From Aralia elata (lineage: Eukaryota > Streptophyta > Magnoliopsida > Apiales > Araliaceae): a stretch of 64,000 nt of DNA. The translations under genes were made by a program, and so were the position numbers. Numbering within the stretch: the stretch's first letter is position 1; every line of letters begins with the position of its first letter. The notes below the pieces were generated by a model. The model did no database searches, was not told where the DNA came from, and saw only the letters and a list, made by a program, of their open reading frames with translations. This document shows, piece by piece, positions 23,866 through 36,257 of this stretch. Location: NCBI GenBank assembly GCA_034770075.1, contig JAVJAP010000106.1, forward strand, positions 930,001-994,000, given 5' to 3'.

Positions 23866-24970
23866 TGTAATGTCCAGGAATTTTTCAAACATTGTGTTAA
23901 TTTATTCTTGTTATATATGAAATTCGTTTTATTTAATTTCTACGAATTTAATTGGATCCATTGTAAGGTCCGGAAAATTTTAAACACTGTACCAAATTTA
24001 TTGTTATAAATAAATTCATTTTATATAATTTTAATTGGACCCATGTAAGAATGTTTATTTAATTATATAATTATAGGTCCAATAAACTTTTTGCATTAAA
24101 GGGGCTCATTATTAGTGCGATTTAAATTAATGAGTTAACCCAAAGAATTTATTTGCAAAGAAATTTGGATAATTAAATAGATGATTTTATTATTATCAGA
24201 TTAAATAATTCGAATAAAGAATTATAGTTATATTAACTATTTTAAATAAATAATTTATTGGTGTAGTTATTTAATTTAAAATGTCAGAAATACGAGATGG
24301 TTGATTTAACTGGGCCGATTTTCCTCATTTAGATTAGCCCATTGCTCTTATTTATTTTGATTTAAGCCCAAATTCCCTTTCTTTTTAAATTTGGGCCGCC
24401 TCTTAACTAATTTTCAGCTGGCCCAACTATTGGGTTAAGTCCAATTTGGATTCCAGCGGGTTGAACCAAGATCACCGGGTCAGCCCATTCCTTTCCTTTA
24501 GCCGGCTTGGGTCCATATGTAGCATACCAGTATCAAATTGGGAAAACCTGTAATAGGCGTTGGGGATTAACCGAGCCAAGCCAATCCATACCAGACAATC
24601 GAGCGAAATCAAAACCCCCAAATCAAAGTAACCGAGCAAGAAGGTAATCCCAGCAAAGCCTCTCAAATCAGAGGAAATCAAACCCTAACACCTCAATCAG
24701 TCCATCAGTCGAGCAAAAGACGGGAAGGAGGAGATGCCGGCAAGAGATTGAAGCAACCGGCGGTTCGAGGACTCGAGGCGGACAACCAAGCAACTGACCG
24801 AAGGCATGCGGCGAACGGACCAAAGGTCCCAGGAAAACCGGTGACGCGACCGGTAAGGGCGCACGACCCAAAGGCCAGCCGGCGAGTCAAAATCGTTGCC
24901 TCCCTCCTACCGTTGGATATTGACTCGAGCAATTTAGGTATTATCCGAACCATTTGGGTCAAGAATTCCC

Positions 24971-24978
24971 TATAAATT
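24971..24978 (+). promoter_or_regulatory. TATA box of the G1 3' LTR
   Basis: CCCTATAAATTAAACCC fits a plant TATA box. The minus-strand LTR of G2 has the same element at 31759-31766, in a matching place, so it is conserved between copies. Transcription would start about 30 bases further on. Confidence 0.65.
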
Positions 24979-25984
24979 AAACCCCCAAGGCTGCCTGATT
25001 TCCTTGTTTGAGAGTTCCCAATTAGAAATTAGGGTTTTAACTTGTGAGAAGATACAGAGAGAAGAGGGAACAGGGGAAAGCCATTGTGAATGAGCGGCTG
25101 GATTGACTACTTTGGACGACGGCGAAGGACGGCAACTCGAAGGTATACCAAGACGTGTTAGTTTAGGTTTGGTATAAAATTTTTCCTCCCTATTTCCTTC
25201 TTCTGTAACCAAATTAGTGCTGCCAGTTTAATGGATTGGGTTCTTGGAAAAATCTCTATAATTAGTTGGTATTGCTGACTGTATTTGTTGGATAATTTGA
25301 AATTTTTCTGTGGTTTGGATTTGTATGGTTCCCCTGTTTGGGACTGTACTATGTTGGGATTTGAATATACACTGATATTGTGTTGTATTGGTTTGTACTA
25401 CTCTGATAGCTCTTAGTTGGCTTGAATAAATTTCTTTCCTTCCTACTCAAAGTGGTACTGTCAACTGTGGGTATGGTATTGAACAACTTTTATTTACTGC
25501 TTGGTTTTAATTTGGGGAAAATCTGTATTGGGTTGTTTTGTTGGACTATATTAAATTGTTCTTTGGATGGGAATCTTGGTGTTTAGGTGAACCTCAGGGC
25601 TCGGCCAGTGGAATTTTAGGCAGGATTTAGGCTAACGTCAACCTTAGTATGACCACAAGGTGCTTGATGTAATGCCAATGAGGACCCAATTGTTAGATTT
25701 CTTCATGATATAGATTGATAACCTGTTTTGCTCGTGTAAGAATTGCTGAATCTCATTGTACTGTATACTGGGCAATTGAAATGATATTGTAGGAAACTGT
25801 GATGTTCAAGAGTATTAGGCAATAATTTAGTCCCTTCCCAAATTGGTTTTGAAATTCATTTGTTTATGGAGTCAAATGGTTGTCACATTGTTAATCAACT
25901 GTGCAAGTATTGGCTTACTTAAATGGGTAATTAATTTAAGTCAATAATGCAAATTAATTGGTATTACGTTAATAAATAAGATTA

Positions 25985-26720
25985 ATAAAGTGTTCAATTA
26001 TTTTCAATAAGTAATAAATATTTAATTATTATTTAATAATAATAATTAAATATGAGTAAAGTTAATAAATAATTATTTATTATTTAATAATAAATAAAGA
26101 TAATAAATATTTAATTATTATTTAATAATAATAATAATTAAATATGAGTAAAGTTAATAAAATAAATTATTTATTATTTAATAATAAATAAAGATAATAA
26201 ATATTTAATTATTATTTAATAATAATAATAATTAAATATGAGTAAAGTTAATAAAATAATTATTTATTATTTTAATAATAAATAAAGATAATAAATATTT
26301 AATTATTATTTAATAATAATAATTAAATATGAGTAAAGTTAATAAATAATTATTTATTAATTAATAATAAATAAAGATAATAAATATTTAATTATTATTT
26401 AATAATAATAATAATTAAATATGAGTAAAGTTAATAAAATAATTATTTATTATTTAATAATAAATAAAGATAATAAAATATTTAATTATTATTTAATAAT
26501 AATAATAATTTAAATATGAGTAAAGTTAATAAAATAATTATTTATTATTTAATAATAAATAAAGATAATAAATATTTAATTATTATTTAATAATAATAAT
26601 TAAATATGAGTAAAGTTAATAAATAATTATTTATTATTTAATAATAAATAAAGATAATAAATATTTAATTATTATTTAATAATAATAATTAAATATGAGT
26701 AAAGTTAATAAAATAATTTT
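25985..26720. repeat. AT-rich minisatellite, about 92-bp unit, about 8 copies
   Basis: The phrase GAGTAAAGTTAAT recurs at 26054, 26145, 26240, 26331, 26423, 26518, 26608 and 26697. Between copies lies a TTTAATTATTATTTAATAAT-type inverted repeat. The minus-strand LTR copy (30273-30480) keeps about two units of about 103 bp, so the array has expanded or shrunk between LTR copies. Confidence 0.9.
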
Positions 26721-28399
26721 TTTTTTAGGTAATAAGTATTTAATAATAATAATAATTAAGTATAATTATTGAGTAAGAAGGAAATTAACTAATTAATCAT
26801 TAATGAAATAATGATTAAGTATAAGGGAGATTTATAAGTTTAAATATTTAGCGGTGGCCCTTAATAAATAAAGATAATAAACACTTAGCGATTATTAATA
26901 TTAAATAATAATTAAGTGTGTAAATTTATACATTAATTAATGTTGAATAAAGGACAAGTACAACAATTACTAAATTACCCCTAAGGTAGTGGCAATTAAG
27001 AGTAAGGCAACTAAATAATTGATTTATGGTTTTCTGTTATCTTTAAACCAAAATAAATTTATAAGGATTGTTAAAGGTAACAAATTGAGTATTCAAATGA
27101 TAGTGACCATGATTAATTATTATCTGTCTAAGATAGATAAAGGTCATTAATAAATTTATGTTTAACTAATGTTAATTAGTAATTAAATTTAAATGGTGAA
27201 TTTTACCTGTTGAGTAAAAGGTATAGTGAGAGGTGTCAAATACACAACTGTTAATTGATAAATCGACTTTATCCAATGATAGGTCACTCGAGATCAATTA
27301 ATTAAAGCTAGAATTTATCTGTAGCTGAGCAAACAGGCAAGTCCTCTATCCCGAACTTTGATTTCTGCAAGTTCCTAACCCTAAACTTCTTACATTATTG
27401 CAAGTTCTTCCTTACTCAACTTTTACCTTGGGCAATACTTCTAAAACCTTATGCAGTATTTTAATTCATGCAAAAGGTATATGTTATTGCAAGTGTTCTT
27501 TAAGCTTGAATTTTATCTCCAAGCATGCTATAAGTGGTCTAATTACTTTTAAAATTATTCCACATCTGTGTATTTATTGGCATTCGCACTCATGCATTTG
27601 AATTCGAATATTGAATTAAATTCAGAAGTTTTATGAACCATTCATGGTTAAGTCTGAACCCTTGTTCGATCAGACAATTTTGTGAGAATTTATAGAAGCT
27701 ATCCGAACCAATCAATGGTAAGGATTCTTAGACTGTATGAACACCCCTTTATTTATAGGGGAATACCCCACGTACCGTATATAAGGTACAAATAGCAGAA
27801 TTAAATGTTATGCATATACATAGGGTACGCGAGGCTGATCCCCTCAAGTACGTTATTCTGTAGCCAGTAACCAGAGGGTCAACCAGCTATTGACTCCTCT
27901 GGAAGTTATCGTTCAAAGTCTATTTGACTATCATTTGTTCTAAAAGCATTTAATGTTCTTGCTTCTGATTACTCTATTGTTGAAATCCCTTTAATATCCC
28001 TTCATCATGATATATCTCTATTGTTGTACTTTAAACTTGCTGGGCAAACTCGTTGCTCATTCTTGCTATATCATGATTTCATTGCAGCTAAACCCGAGAC
28101 GTCAGGGAAGAATAAAGGGAAAGAAAAGATGAAATGATAGATTTCTCGTAGCAGACTTAGATTCATGTGTTCGTTAATTTCTGTTAATGTAATTTAAACC
28201 CTGATAGCCATTTAGGGTATGAATTTTGTGGACGTGTTTAAGGTTATTTGTATTCTGGGACTAGTAACACCTTGTAATGAACAACGTATGTTTATATATT
28301 CCGCACTTTTAGATATCATATGTTGTTAGAGGTGAATGTTGTATTGGATCGTGATGACCAGATCCGGGTATTTGGAGACCCGAATTTGGGGGCGTCACA

Positions 28400-28649
28400 T
28401 CCATGTAGGTAATTATCTAAATACGTGATCCAATAATTGTCTTGGCATAAAAAGGGGCTCACTAATAGTTGGAATAAGTTAGTGAGTTAACCCTAAGAAC
28501 TTAATTGCAAGAAAATTTGGAGGAAGATTAATAATTAAGCTCATCTTATCATTTTCGGATTAAATAATTTAAATGAAGAATTATGGCTTAAATAAACATT
28601 TTAATGATTAATCAATTGGTTTAGTTCTTTAATTTAAAATATTAGAGAT
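28400..28649 (+). repeat. older Tekay LTR fragment, plus strand, flanking G1
   Basis: This stretch resembles about 24025-24300 in the G1 LTR (shared AAAGGGGCTCA, GAGTTAACCC and GATTAAATAATT). It starts right after the G1 terminus, so G1 probably inserted into an older LTR of its own family. It stops abruptly at about 28649 against a pol fragment. Confidence 0.75.
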
Positions 28650-30272
28650 ACAAGGAGCATATCCTCTAGGGTCTGAATTGTTCGCTCACTCTGACCATAA
28701 GTCTGAGGATGATATGCCGTACTCATTCTTAACTGTGTTCCCAGTCTCTCCTGTAGACTTCTCCAAAAATTTGACGTGAAACGCGGATCTCTGTCAGACA
28801 CAATAGATACCGGCACTCCATGTCGTGATACTATTTCCTTCACGTAAAGTTTCGCCAACTGTTCCAATTTATACCTGATCTTGATTGGTAGAAAGTGGGC
28901 AGACTTGGTCAAACGATCTACGATCACCCAAATGGCGTCTAGACCCTTTTGTGTTGTCGGGAGTCCTACCACAAAATCCATAGTAATGTGCTCCCACTTC
29001 CACTCGGAAATCTCTAAGGGTTGCAACAATCCGCTTGGTCGTTGGTGCTCTGCCTTGATCCTTTGACAAGTTAAACATCGGCTGACGAATTCTGCAACTT
29101 CCCCCTTCAAGTGCGGCCACCAATAATGCTGACGAAGATCTTGATACATCTTGGTGCTACCCGGATGTACCGAGAATCTCGTATTATGGGCCTCCTGCAA
29201 AATTTCTTCCCTTAAGTCTGGTACATAGGGTATCCAGATCTTCCCCTCGAATCTCAGCAATCCTGCGCTGTCAACCTTGTATTTCAATGTTTTTCCCTCC
29301 GATAATTGTTTCTTAATGTCTATGCATTCTTCATCGAATTCTTGAGCCTCCTGTATCTTATCCAGTAGAGTCGGACCTGCCGTTACAGTAAACAATTTTT
29401 TGTCCGCCTCCATTGGATACCTAACCTCCAGTTCCAGACGTTCAAAGTCCTTTACCAATTCCTCTTGAACCGTCAACTGCATCAATTTCACCTTGCCTTT
29501 CCTGCTTAAGGCATCAGCCACTACATTTGCTTTGCCCAGATGGTACAGAATTTTACAGTCGTAGTCCTTGATCAATTCTAACCATCGGCGTTGCCTCATG
29601 TTCAGCTCCTTTTGAGTGAAGATATACTTCAGACTTTTGTGATCTGTATATATCTCGCACTTCTCCCCGTATAGGTAGTGCCTCCAAATCTTCAAGGCGA
29701 AAACTACCGCTGCTAACTCTAAGTCATGAGTCGGGTAACCCTTCTCATAGTCCTTCAGTTGACGTGATGCGTACGCCACTACCTTGCCGTGCTGCATCAG
29801 CACGCAGCCGAGACCTTTGTGTGATGCATCGCTATACACTACAAAACCCCCAGTGTTGTCTGGTAAGGTCAACACCGGTGCTTGGCTAAGTCTCTTCTTT
29901 AACTCCATGAAACTTTCCTCACATTTCTCCGACCAAACGAACTTAACCATTTTCCTGGTGAGATTGGTCAATGGTGATGCTATCTTTGAAAAATCCTGTA
30001 TGAACCTTCGATAGTATCCTGCCAATCCCAAGAAACTCCTGATCTCTGTTGGGGTTTTCGGTTGCTCCCAATTGATAACTGCTTCTACTTTTGCTGGGTC
30101 CACCGAAACACCGTTTTTTTCGATGACGTGACCCAGAAACTGTACCCTCTGCAACCAAAACTCACACTTCGAAAATTTTGCGTACAACTTCTCCTTCCTG
30201 AGAGCTTCCAATACAATCTTCAAATGTTCAGCATGCTCCTCCTCCGTCCCTGAATACACCAGAATGTCATCA
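28650..30272 (-). pseudogene. pol: Tekay pol fragment, RT-RH-IN, minus strand (G2)
   Basis: About 540 codons remain open from the middle of RT (just after FIDDILVYS, here MYSGTEEE) through RNase H (YSDASHKG) and the integrase HHCC site (CLTCQ) to QSERTIQTLEDML. It lacks the RT catalytic aspartates, Gag, protease, the integrase C-terminus and chromodomain. It is close to the G1 protein throughout. Both ends are abrupt: the low end meets a plus-strand LTR piece and the high end a minus-strand LTR piece, which does not fit the normal element order. Confidence 0.9.
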
Positions 30273-32836
30273 ATAATAATTATTTATTAACTTTACTTAT
30301 ACTTAATTATTATTTAAGCTTAAATAATAATTAAATATTTATTACCTTTATTTATTATTTATTGATAAATAATAAATAATTATTTATTAACTTTACTTGT
30401 ACTTAATTATTATTTAAGATTAAATAATAATTAAATATTTATTACCTTTATTTATTATTTATTGATAAATAATAATAAAGAATTGCTTTATCAACTTCAT
30501 TCATTATTTTTTTTTATATTAATCAGATAATAACTAAATATTTATTATCTTTATGCATTACTTATTGATAAGGAAATAAATAATTAATTAATTCATTATA
30601 ATAATTAAATATCTACTAACTTTATTTATTATTTAATAATAAATAATTAGTCGATTAACTTTATTCATACATAATTATTTTCTAAATAATAATTAAATAT
30701 TTACTAGCTTTATTTATTATTATTAATAAATAATAACTAATTATTGATTAATTTTATTTATCAGTTAACTAATTAATTTACAAGAGCATTATTAATTCAA
30801 ATTAGTTAACCATTAATTAAGCCCATACTAGCATAGTTGATTAACCATTAGACAGCAATTAGACTCCCGGGAATTTCACAACCAAGTTAATACACTTATT
30901 ACATGATATTATTGAAATCAAGTGTTTATTCTGCCCAAAATCAATATTATAACCAACTGATATCAAACCCCAGTTAATTTCGTTTCACTAACAAAGATCA
31001 TTACCCAACACTGATATTGACAGAAAATTTAGCAAAACCTGCATTTAATCCTATTGAGTTCCACTCAGTAACCATCCTGTCATCATTGTATCAAAAAGGG
31101 AAACCAAAACCTGATTTGAGCATAAATTTGGACACCAAATGAGCATTTCAAAGTTTGACAGTAGCTTATACCCAACACACATCCGAAGGCCAAAACCATT
31201 AAGGTTCAACAGGTTCCTAATCAACATAGACTTACACACAGTACGAATCCCAAATTTCAAACCCAAATCAATAAGATGCATTTCCAAAATCAAGGTATAT
31301 TTTAACCATCACGGGAACTGATACAACCAACAAAGCCTAAATGCAGAATTGTAAACTCAAACAAAAACCTAATACCATATATATAGCACAACCAACACAA
31401 TCGGCAATACCAATCTAATTATAAAAAAATTCTTAAAGAAACCAACCCACAAAGTTGGCAGCACCAAATTAAGTACAGAAGAAGAACTAAAACAACCCGT
31501 AACAAAACAATTATACAACCCTAACATAGAAAACTATCACAGTAGCTCGACACTCTGTGGTTATACCTCAATGTGGTGCGAACGGCAGCCCTTCTTCTTC
31601 GTCCAAAGTAATTGACGAAATCAGACATCCACAGCTAGCCCCTGCCTCATTTCTCCTCTGAAAATTCCTATCTCTCTAATTTGGAACCCTAAACTTTCTA
31701 ATTGGGAACTCACAAACGGGGGAAAAATTCGGCAGCTTTGGTTTAGGGCAAGGGATTCAATTTATAGCAAAGTGGTTACCCAATTAGGCTGGTTATTACC
31801 CTATTTGATCATTCAAGGACCGTTGGTAGGAGAAGGGTAGCGACGGCGACTTGCCGGTTGGCCTTTGAGCCGTGTGCGCTGTCACCAGTCGCGTCGCTGG
31901 AAATCAGGAACCCATGGTCTGACCGTTTGTTCCTCGGTAGCTCCCTCGATCTTCACTTAGTCCGCCGGTCGCCGCTTCCTCTTCACCTCAACCCGTCGAC
32001 GCAAGCTGTCGCCGGCGATTGACAGCCCCCTCTAGCTCGACTCGTTCGACTGATTGAAACCCTAGGTCCAGCTAGGTTCGCCTCACTCTACCCCTTGGTT
32101 TGACTGATTGAGAGGCTAGGGTTATGGGTTCCCTCCTTGCTCGGTTGTTCCCCCCCCCCCAACTGATATCTCTCGATCGAACTGGTTAGCTCTGCTGAGT
32201 CCCCCTCCAATTTTGATTTAGCCTGAAACTCTGATTAGCCCCAAATCAGATAGGAAACGGTTCAACCCGTTCGCAGTGGTTCGACCCGGTTGGAATAATA
32301 AGAATGGGCTCACCCAATTGGAGTTGGGCCGGTTTGAACCAAATAAAAGGCCATGACCCAATTTACTTATTTTGACCAGCCCACTTGCTTAATCCAATCA
32401 GGAAAGAAGGTTGGCCCAATACAAATAAAATGAAAGGAACGAAATGGGCCAGTCCAATAATAAAAATGACCCAATGAAATTTGTCCACCTTGTGTCTTTA
32501 ATATTTTGAATTACTTAATTAACCCAATTAATTAATTATTTAAAATATTTATTCCATCCATAATTCTTATTCAAATTATTTAAGGTAATTTACTTATTAA
32601 TCTTCTTTCCAAATTTTCTTGCAATTAACTTCTTAGGGTTAACCCTCTAATTTAAATCGCACTATTAATGAGCCCCTTTAATGCAAGAAAATTATTGGAC
32701 CTATAATTATATAATTAAATAAACATTCTTACATGGGTCCAATTAAATTTATAAAATTATATATAAAATGAACTTTATTTATTAAAATAAATCAATACAG
32801 TGTTAAAAAAAATTCAAAAAATTCTCGGACATTACA
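30273..32836 (-). repeat. Tekay LTR, minus strand, truncated (G2)
   Basis: On the minus strand it starts TGTAATGTCCGAG at 32836, next to a polypurine tract. It matches the G1 LTR up to the AT-rich minisatellite, where it is cut at about 30273. It holds a TATA box at 31759-31766. A run of ten C residues lies near 32151-32160. The last 2 kb or so of a full LTR is missing. Confidence 0.85.
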
Positions 32837-32873
32837 TCCTCTCCCCCTTATAAAAATTCCGTCCTCGGAATTT
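32837..32873 (-). other. pre-polypurine hairpin and polypurine tract of G2
   Basis: On the minus strand AAATTCCG-AGGA-CGGAATTT (32854-32873) precedes TTATAAGGGGGAGAGGA, which touches the LTR start at 32836. It is the same layout as in G1. Confidence 0.87.
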
Positions 32874-32883
32874 CAATCTAAGG

Positions 32884-33586
32884 TTACTCGAATAACTGGG
32901 GGTAATTCGCTCTCATTTTCTCTTCGAGTTCCCACGTAGCTTCTTCCATCGCGTGGTTCCTCCAGAGAACTTTAACAGAGTGAATGATTTTATTTCTCAA
33001 TTTCTGCTCCTTCCTATCAAGTATTTGGACAGGAATTTCCTCGTACGATAAGTCTCTTTCGACTTGAATTGGTTCATAGGAAATGACATGCTTGTAGTCT
33101 GGCTTATATGGACGCAACACTGATATATGAAACACGTTGTGGATGTGTTCAAGTTCAGGAGGTAATGCTACCTCGTACGCCACCTCGCTTATTCTTCTCA
33201 ATATTTCAAAAGGTCCTATGAACCTAGGGCTCAATTTGCCCTTCTTCCCAAAACGGATCTTCCCTTTCCAGGGAGATACCTTTAGAAACACAAAGCTACC
33301 AACTTCAAAGTCTCGTTTCTGACGATGTAAGTCGGCATACTTCTTTTGACGATCCTGTGCTGCTACTAACCGTTGTCTTATTACCTTAATGATTTCCACA
33401 GTTTGTTATACCAATTCTGGTCCCAACAACCTCCGTTCACCAACTTCATCCCAACATAACGGCGTTCGACACTTCCTCCCGTATAACGCTTCATATGGTG
33501 GCATACCGATGCTAGCGTGATAACTGTTGTTGTAAGCAAACTCTACCAATGGCAAGTGATCGTCCCAGTTACCACCTAAATGACTT
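32884..33586 (-). pseudogene. pol: integrase C-terminus and chromodomain, minus strand (G2)
   Basis: The frame covers WDDHLPLVEFAYNN, GPELV, then a stop (TAA at 33400-33402), then VIRQRLVAAQ, GPFEIL and an intact chromodomain (YEEIPVQILDRKEQ to NYPQLFE), ending at 32884. It shows what the G1 chromodomain looked like before L1 split it. The upstream end breaks off at about 33586 against the G3 leader. Confidence 0.9.
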
Positions 33587-33670
33587 TATGTGCTATGTGC
33601 TTATGTGTTAACAACCTATGTGCCGCGAGTGGTATCGAATATTAATTAAAACTTAAACTTTGTTGTCAGG

Positions 33671-34375
33671 ATGTCAGATGTTGAAGGATTCAGTTAGCTT
33701 AGGGAGGTTGAGCCCCATAATATCCATGTTGTCCGGGTGCAGTTGATACAGAGAGAGCCATCTCCGTTGATCACTGTTGTGGGTGAGGAGCATGAGCCTG
33801 AGTTTGATCCAGAGGAGGATTCTAAGGAGGTAGAGATGGAGGCTGAGGAGGATGATGAGGATCCCGAGGAGGTACCCCTTGCCTCTATCGATGTCGAGAT
33901 GTATGATGCACTATATGACCGTACCATAGAGTCGCAGGATAGAATCAGAGATTTGGAGAGGCTGGAAAATATGTGCCATTCTAATATAGAACAGAAGAAT
34001 GAGAAGATTGAGAATCTTGATATACGTCTTGGAGACGTGGAATGGAAGCTAGTTCAGGCAGAGAGTCAGAAGGAAGAGTTGTTAGCTAAGAATGAGAAGA
34101 TGAAGGTTGAAATTGAGAAATTGAAGGATGACCTACGTGAAGAGTCAACAGAACGTGCTAGCGCAGAGGACTCCTAGATGAAGGCCTCTCGACGTACAGA
34201 AATTTCTGAAGAAGGTGAGCGGGCAAAGAAGGCTAAGATTGAGGAGACGGACTATGCATTTCAGACAGCAATTGATAAGGCCCAGGATCGAGTTCTCCAC
34301 TATCCAGTTCAGTTTGAGGACGATGTTCCGTATCATGGAGGAAGAACGCACAAAGGCGGTTCGACGCCTTACTAG
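33671..34375 (+). pseudogene. extra pre-gag ORF of G3 (acidic / coiled-coil / basic), broken
   Basis: A Met at 33671 (MSDVEG) follows TTGTTGTCAGG, a splice-acceptor-like sequence also placed before the Met of the G1 ORF. The frame has a TAG at 33695 and another at 34175-34177, then stays open to 34375. The order of regions is the same as in G1: an acidic block (about 33800-33880, EEDDEDPEE), a heptad coiled coil (about 33905-34145) and a basic segment (RRTE, KKAK). Direct sequence identity with the G1 protein is low, so it is the architecture that is shared. Function unknown. Confidence 0.72.
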
Positions 34376-34675
34376 GTCGTGATAGAAAAAGTGTAAAAAT
34401 ATGTGAATAATTCTTGTAGTTAGTAATGTAAATTCCAGCGTGATTATAAACAATGGAATATGATTATTTAATCCTGAAAATTCTTTGATCTCAGGATAGT
34501 TGATGTAAATAGTAGTGATGATATCTTTCTATGTTTAGAACTTGTGAATGAATGAAATATCAAGTTTATTTGATGATGTTATGTGTTAAGTGTTAAGCTT
34601 GAATTGTTTGAGTTAAGTATTAAACACCTAAGAAATTGAGTAATGAACTAATAAGCGCATATTCTTAAATAGAAA
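34376..34675 (+). other. spacer between extra ORF and gag in G3
   Basis: About 300 AT-rich bases with no coding signal, in the same place as 1347-1741 in G1. Confidence 0.6.
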
Positions 34676-35536
34676 ATGTCACCGAGATGCCAACCACGTC
34701 AACAAGCTCAGGAAAGCTCTACTAACAATAACAATAACAACAACGACGCCAATGCTAATCCTGTACAATAATTGGTAAACCTTTTAGCCGGAGCACTTGC
34801 GAATCAGCCGCAAGCTCCACCAGTTATGTCATTTAAGGATTTTAAAGCAGTAGGACTGCCAGAGTTTAGGGGTTCCATGAACCCAATCGAAGCCCAGACT
34901 TGGGTGATGGAAATGGAGAAGGTGTTCGACATTACTAGGGTTAATGATGATTAAAAGACTGCCTTCGCAACATTCATGCTTAAGTTAGAAGCCAGCTACT
35001 GGTGGCAAGAGAATAAAGTTTGAGGAGGCCAGGGTGTAATCACATGGGATAGGTTCAAGGAGATGTTCTTTGAGATGTATTTTCTGGCAAACTCGCGTAA
35101 TCAGATGGAGGTTCAATTCCTGGAGCTGAAACAGGGTACCACGATTGTACCAAAGTACGCTGCGAAGTTTAACGAGTTAGCTAGGTTCGTAACATATTAG
35201 GTGAATACCGATGAGAGGAAGGCGAGAAGATTTGAACAGGGATTGAAATCATGGTTGTACAGCAAAGTGTCAATGTTCCAATTGAACACTTTTGCAGGAG
35301 TTTTGGAGAAGACGATTGTCGCGGAAGGTGGAAGCGATGCTCTGACTAAGTATAACCAAGAACAGAAAAAGAAGAAGAAGGGTGAAAATGAGAATAACAA
35401 GGCTAGTGGTAGTAATGGTGGTGGTCACAATCAGAAGAGGAAGTGGAATGAAAGTGGGTCTGCTGGGAATCAACAGGGAGGTCAGAAGAAGAAAGTGGAG
35501 GTGTGTGTTACCTGCAGGAAGAATCATGTAGGAATA
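34676..35536 (+). pseudogene. gag: gypsy gag of G3, broken and cut short
   Basis: ATG at 34676 (MSPRCQPRQQ) leads to an Asn-rich stretch, then the Retrotrans_gag core (FKDFKAVGLPEF, NPIEAQTW, WDRFKEMF, ARRFEQGL). Stops interrupt it at about 34768, 34951, 35022 and 35198. The Lys/Gly/Ser linker leads to the first knuckle (CVTCRKNHVG), where the sequence ends at 35536 against copia LTR DNA. The G1 gag is the nearest relative in the window. Confidence 0.9.
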
Positions 35537-36257
35537 CTCAAATGCACAACTCTGATAATGCAAATTAGAAACTCCTTTCTAATTTCATTCTGCTTTGCCA
35601 AAGACTTCTGAGTCGTCATTTATCGAATCACATAGGACATTCTCTCCTTTTACTAGAAGTGGTAGATTCTTTGTTGATCATTTACCTATCTCCATGTATA
35701 ACTTATTATACCCAATCATACCCTTTGATATACCCTAAAGGTCTTAAGGGATATGTCAAAGTATAACTCATCATACACAAGATACTATGATGATCTCAAG
35801 TCCAAGGATCACTTGTACTACTATCAGTAGAGGAATTCCTATTGACAGGCGAGTAAAACTCCATTAGGTATTCCTTAGCGAGCCACGTTCAGTGAACTTA
35901 TTCTCTAATAAGCACCTATATACTTGCTTTAGTGTCTCCACACAAATGATTATGAGATCAATCATCCTCTTCATAAGAGCAAGCAATGTATGTACTAATC
36001 TATCCGGATTCACTAATCCCCTTTTTAGTAATCCATCGATTAGGAACGATTTTAGTTTATGAGCTATCTAGAATTTAGATCTCATTAGCATGATCACCAT
36101 CATGATTCTAAAAGCATTGCTCAAAACTATGGGTTTATCACATTTAGTATAACAACATCATGTAAATAAAGTAAAATGTCTTTAACAAACGAATAAGATT
36201 ACAAAGTATATGCTACATCATATCAAATATGATTGGCTTGTGTGCATACTACTTTCA
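35537..36257 (-). repeat. copia C1 3' LTR, U3-side part
   Basis: It matches 49291-50012 closely and ends TACTACTTTCA next to a polypurine tract (minus-strand AAGTGGGAGAT, 36258-36268). The remaining half of this LTR is at 60645-61722. Confidence 0.9.

Larger units (their letters stand above)
23866..28399 (+). repeat. 3' LTR of G1 (4.5 kb)
   Basis: It starts TGTAATGTCC and ends GGGGGCGTCACA. It holds a TATA box at 24971-24978, a GC-rich stretch (about 24720-24900), an AT-rich minisatellite (25985-26720) and a hairpin TGGGCAA-ACTCG-TTGCTCA at 28041-28059. Its last 267 bases align with 1-267. A leader-like segment after the TATA box (from 25000) contains short frames but no supported gene. Confidence 0.9.

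Noticed and set aside
24668..25212. Several frames on both strands in the GC-richer part of the G1 LTR
   Set aside because: Higher GC makes chance frames more likely. There is no domain, and the region is an LTR leader around the TATA box.
25985..26720. Centromeric satellite
   Set aside because: The array is confined to one place in an LTR and recurs in the reverse LTR copy, so it is part of the LTR.
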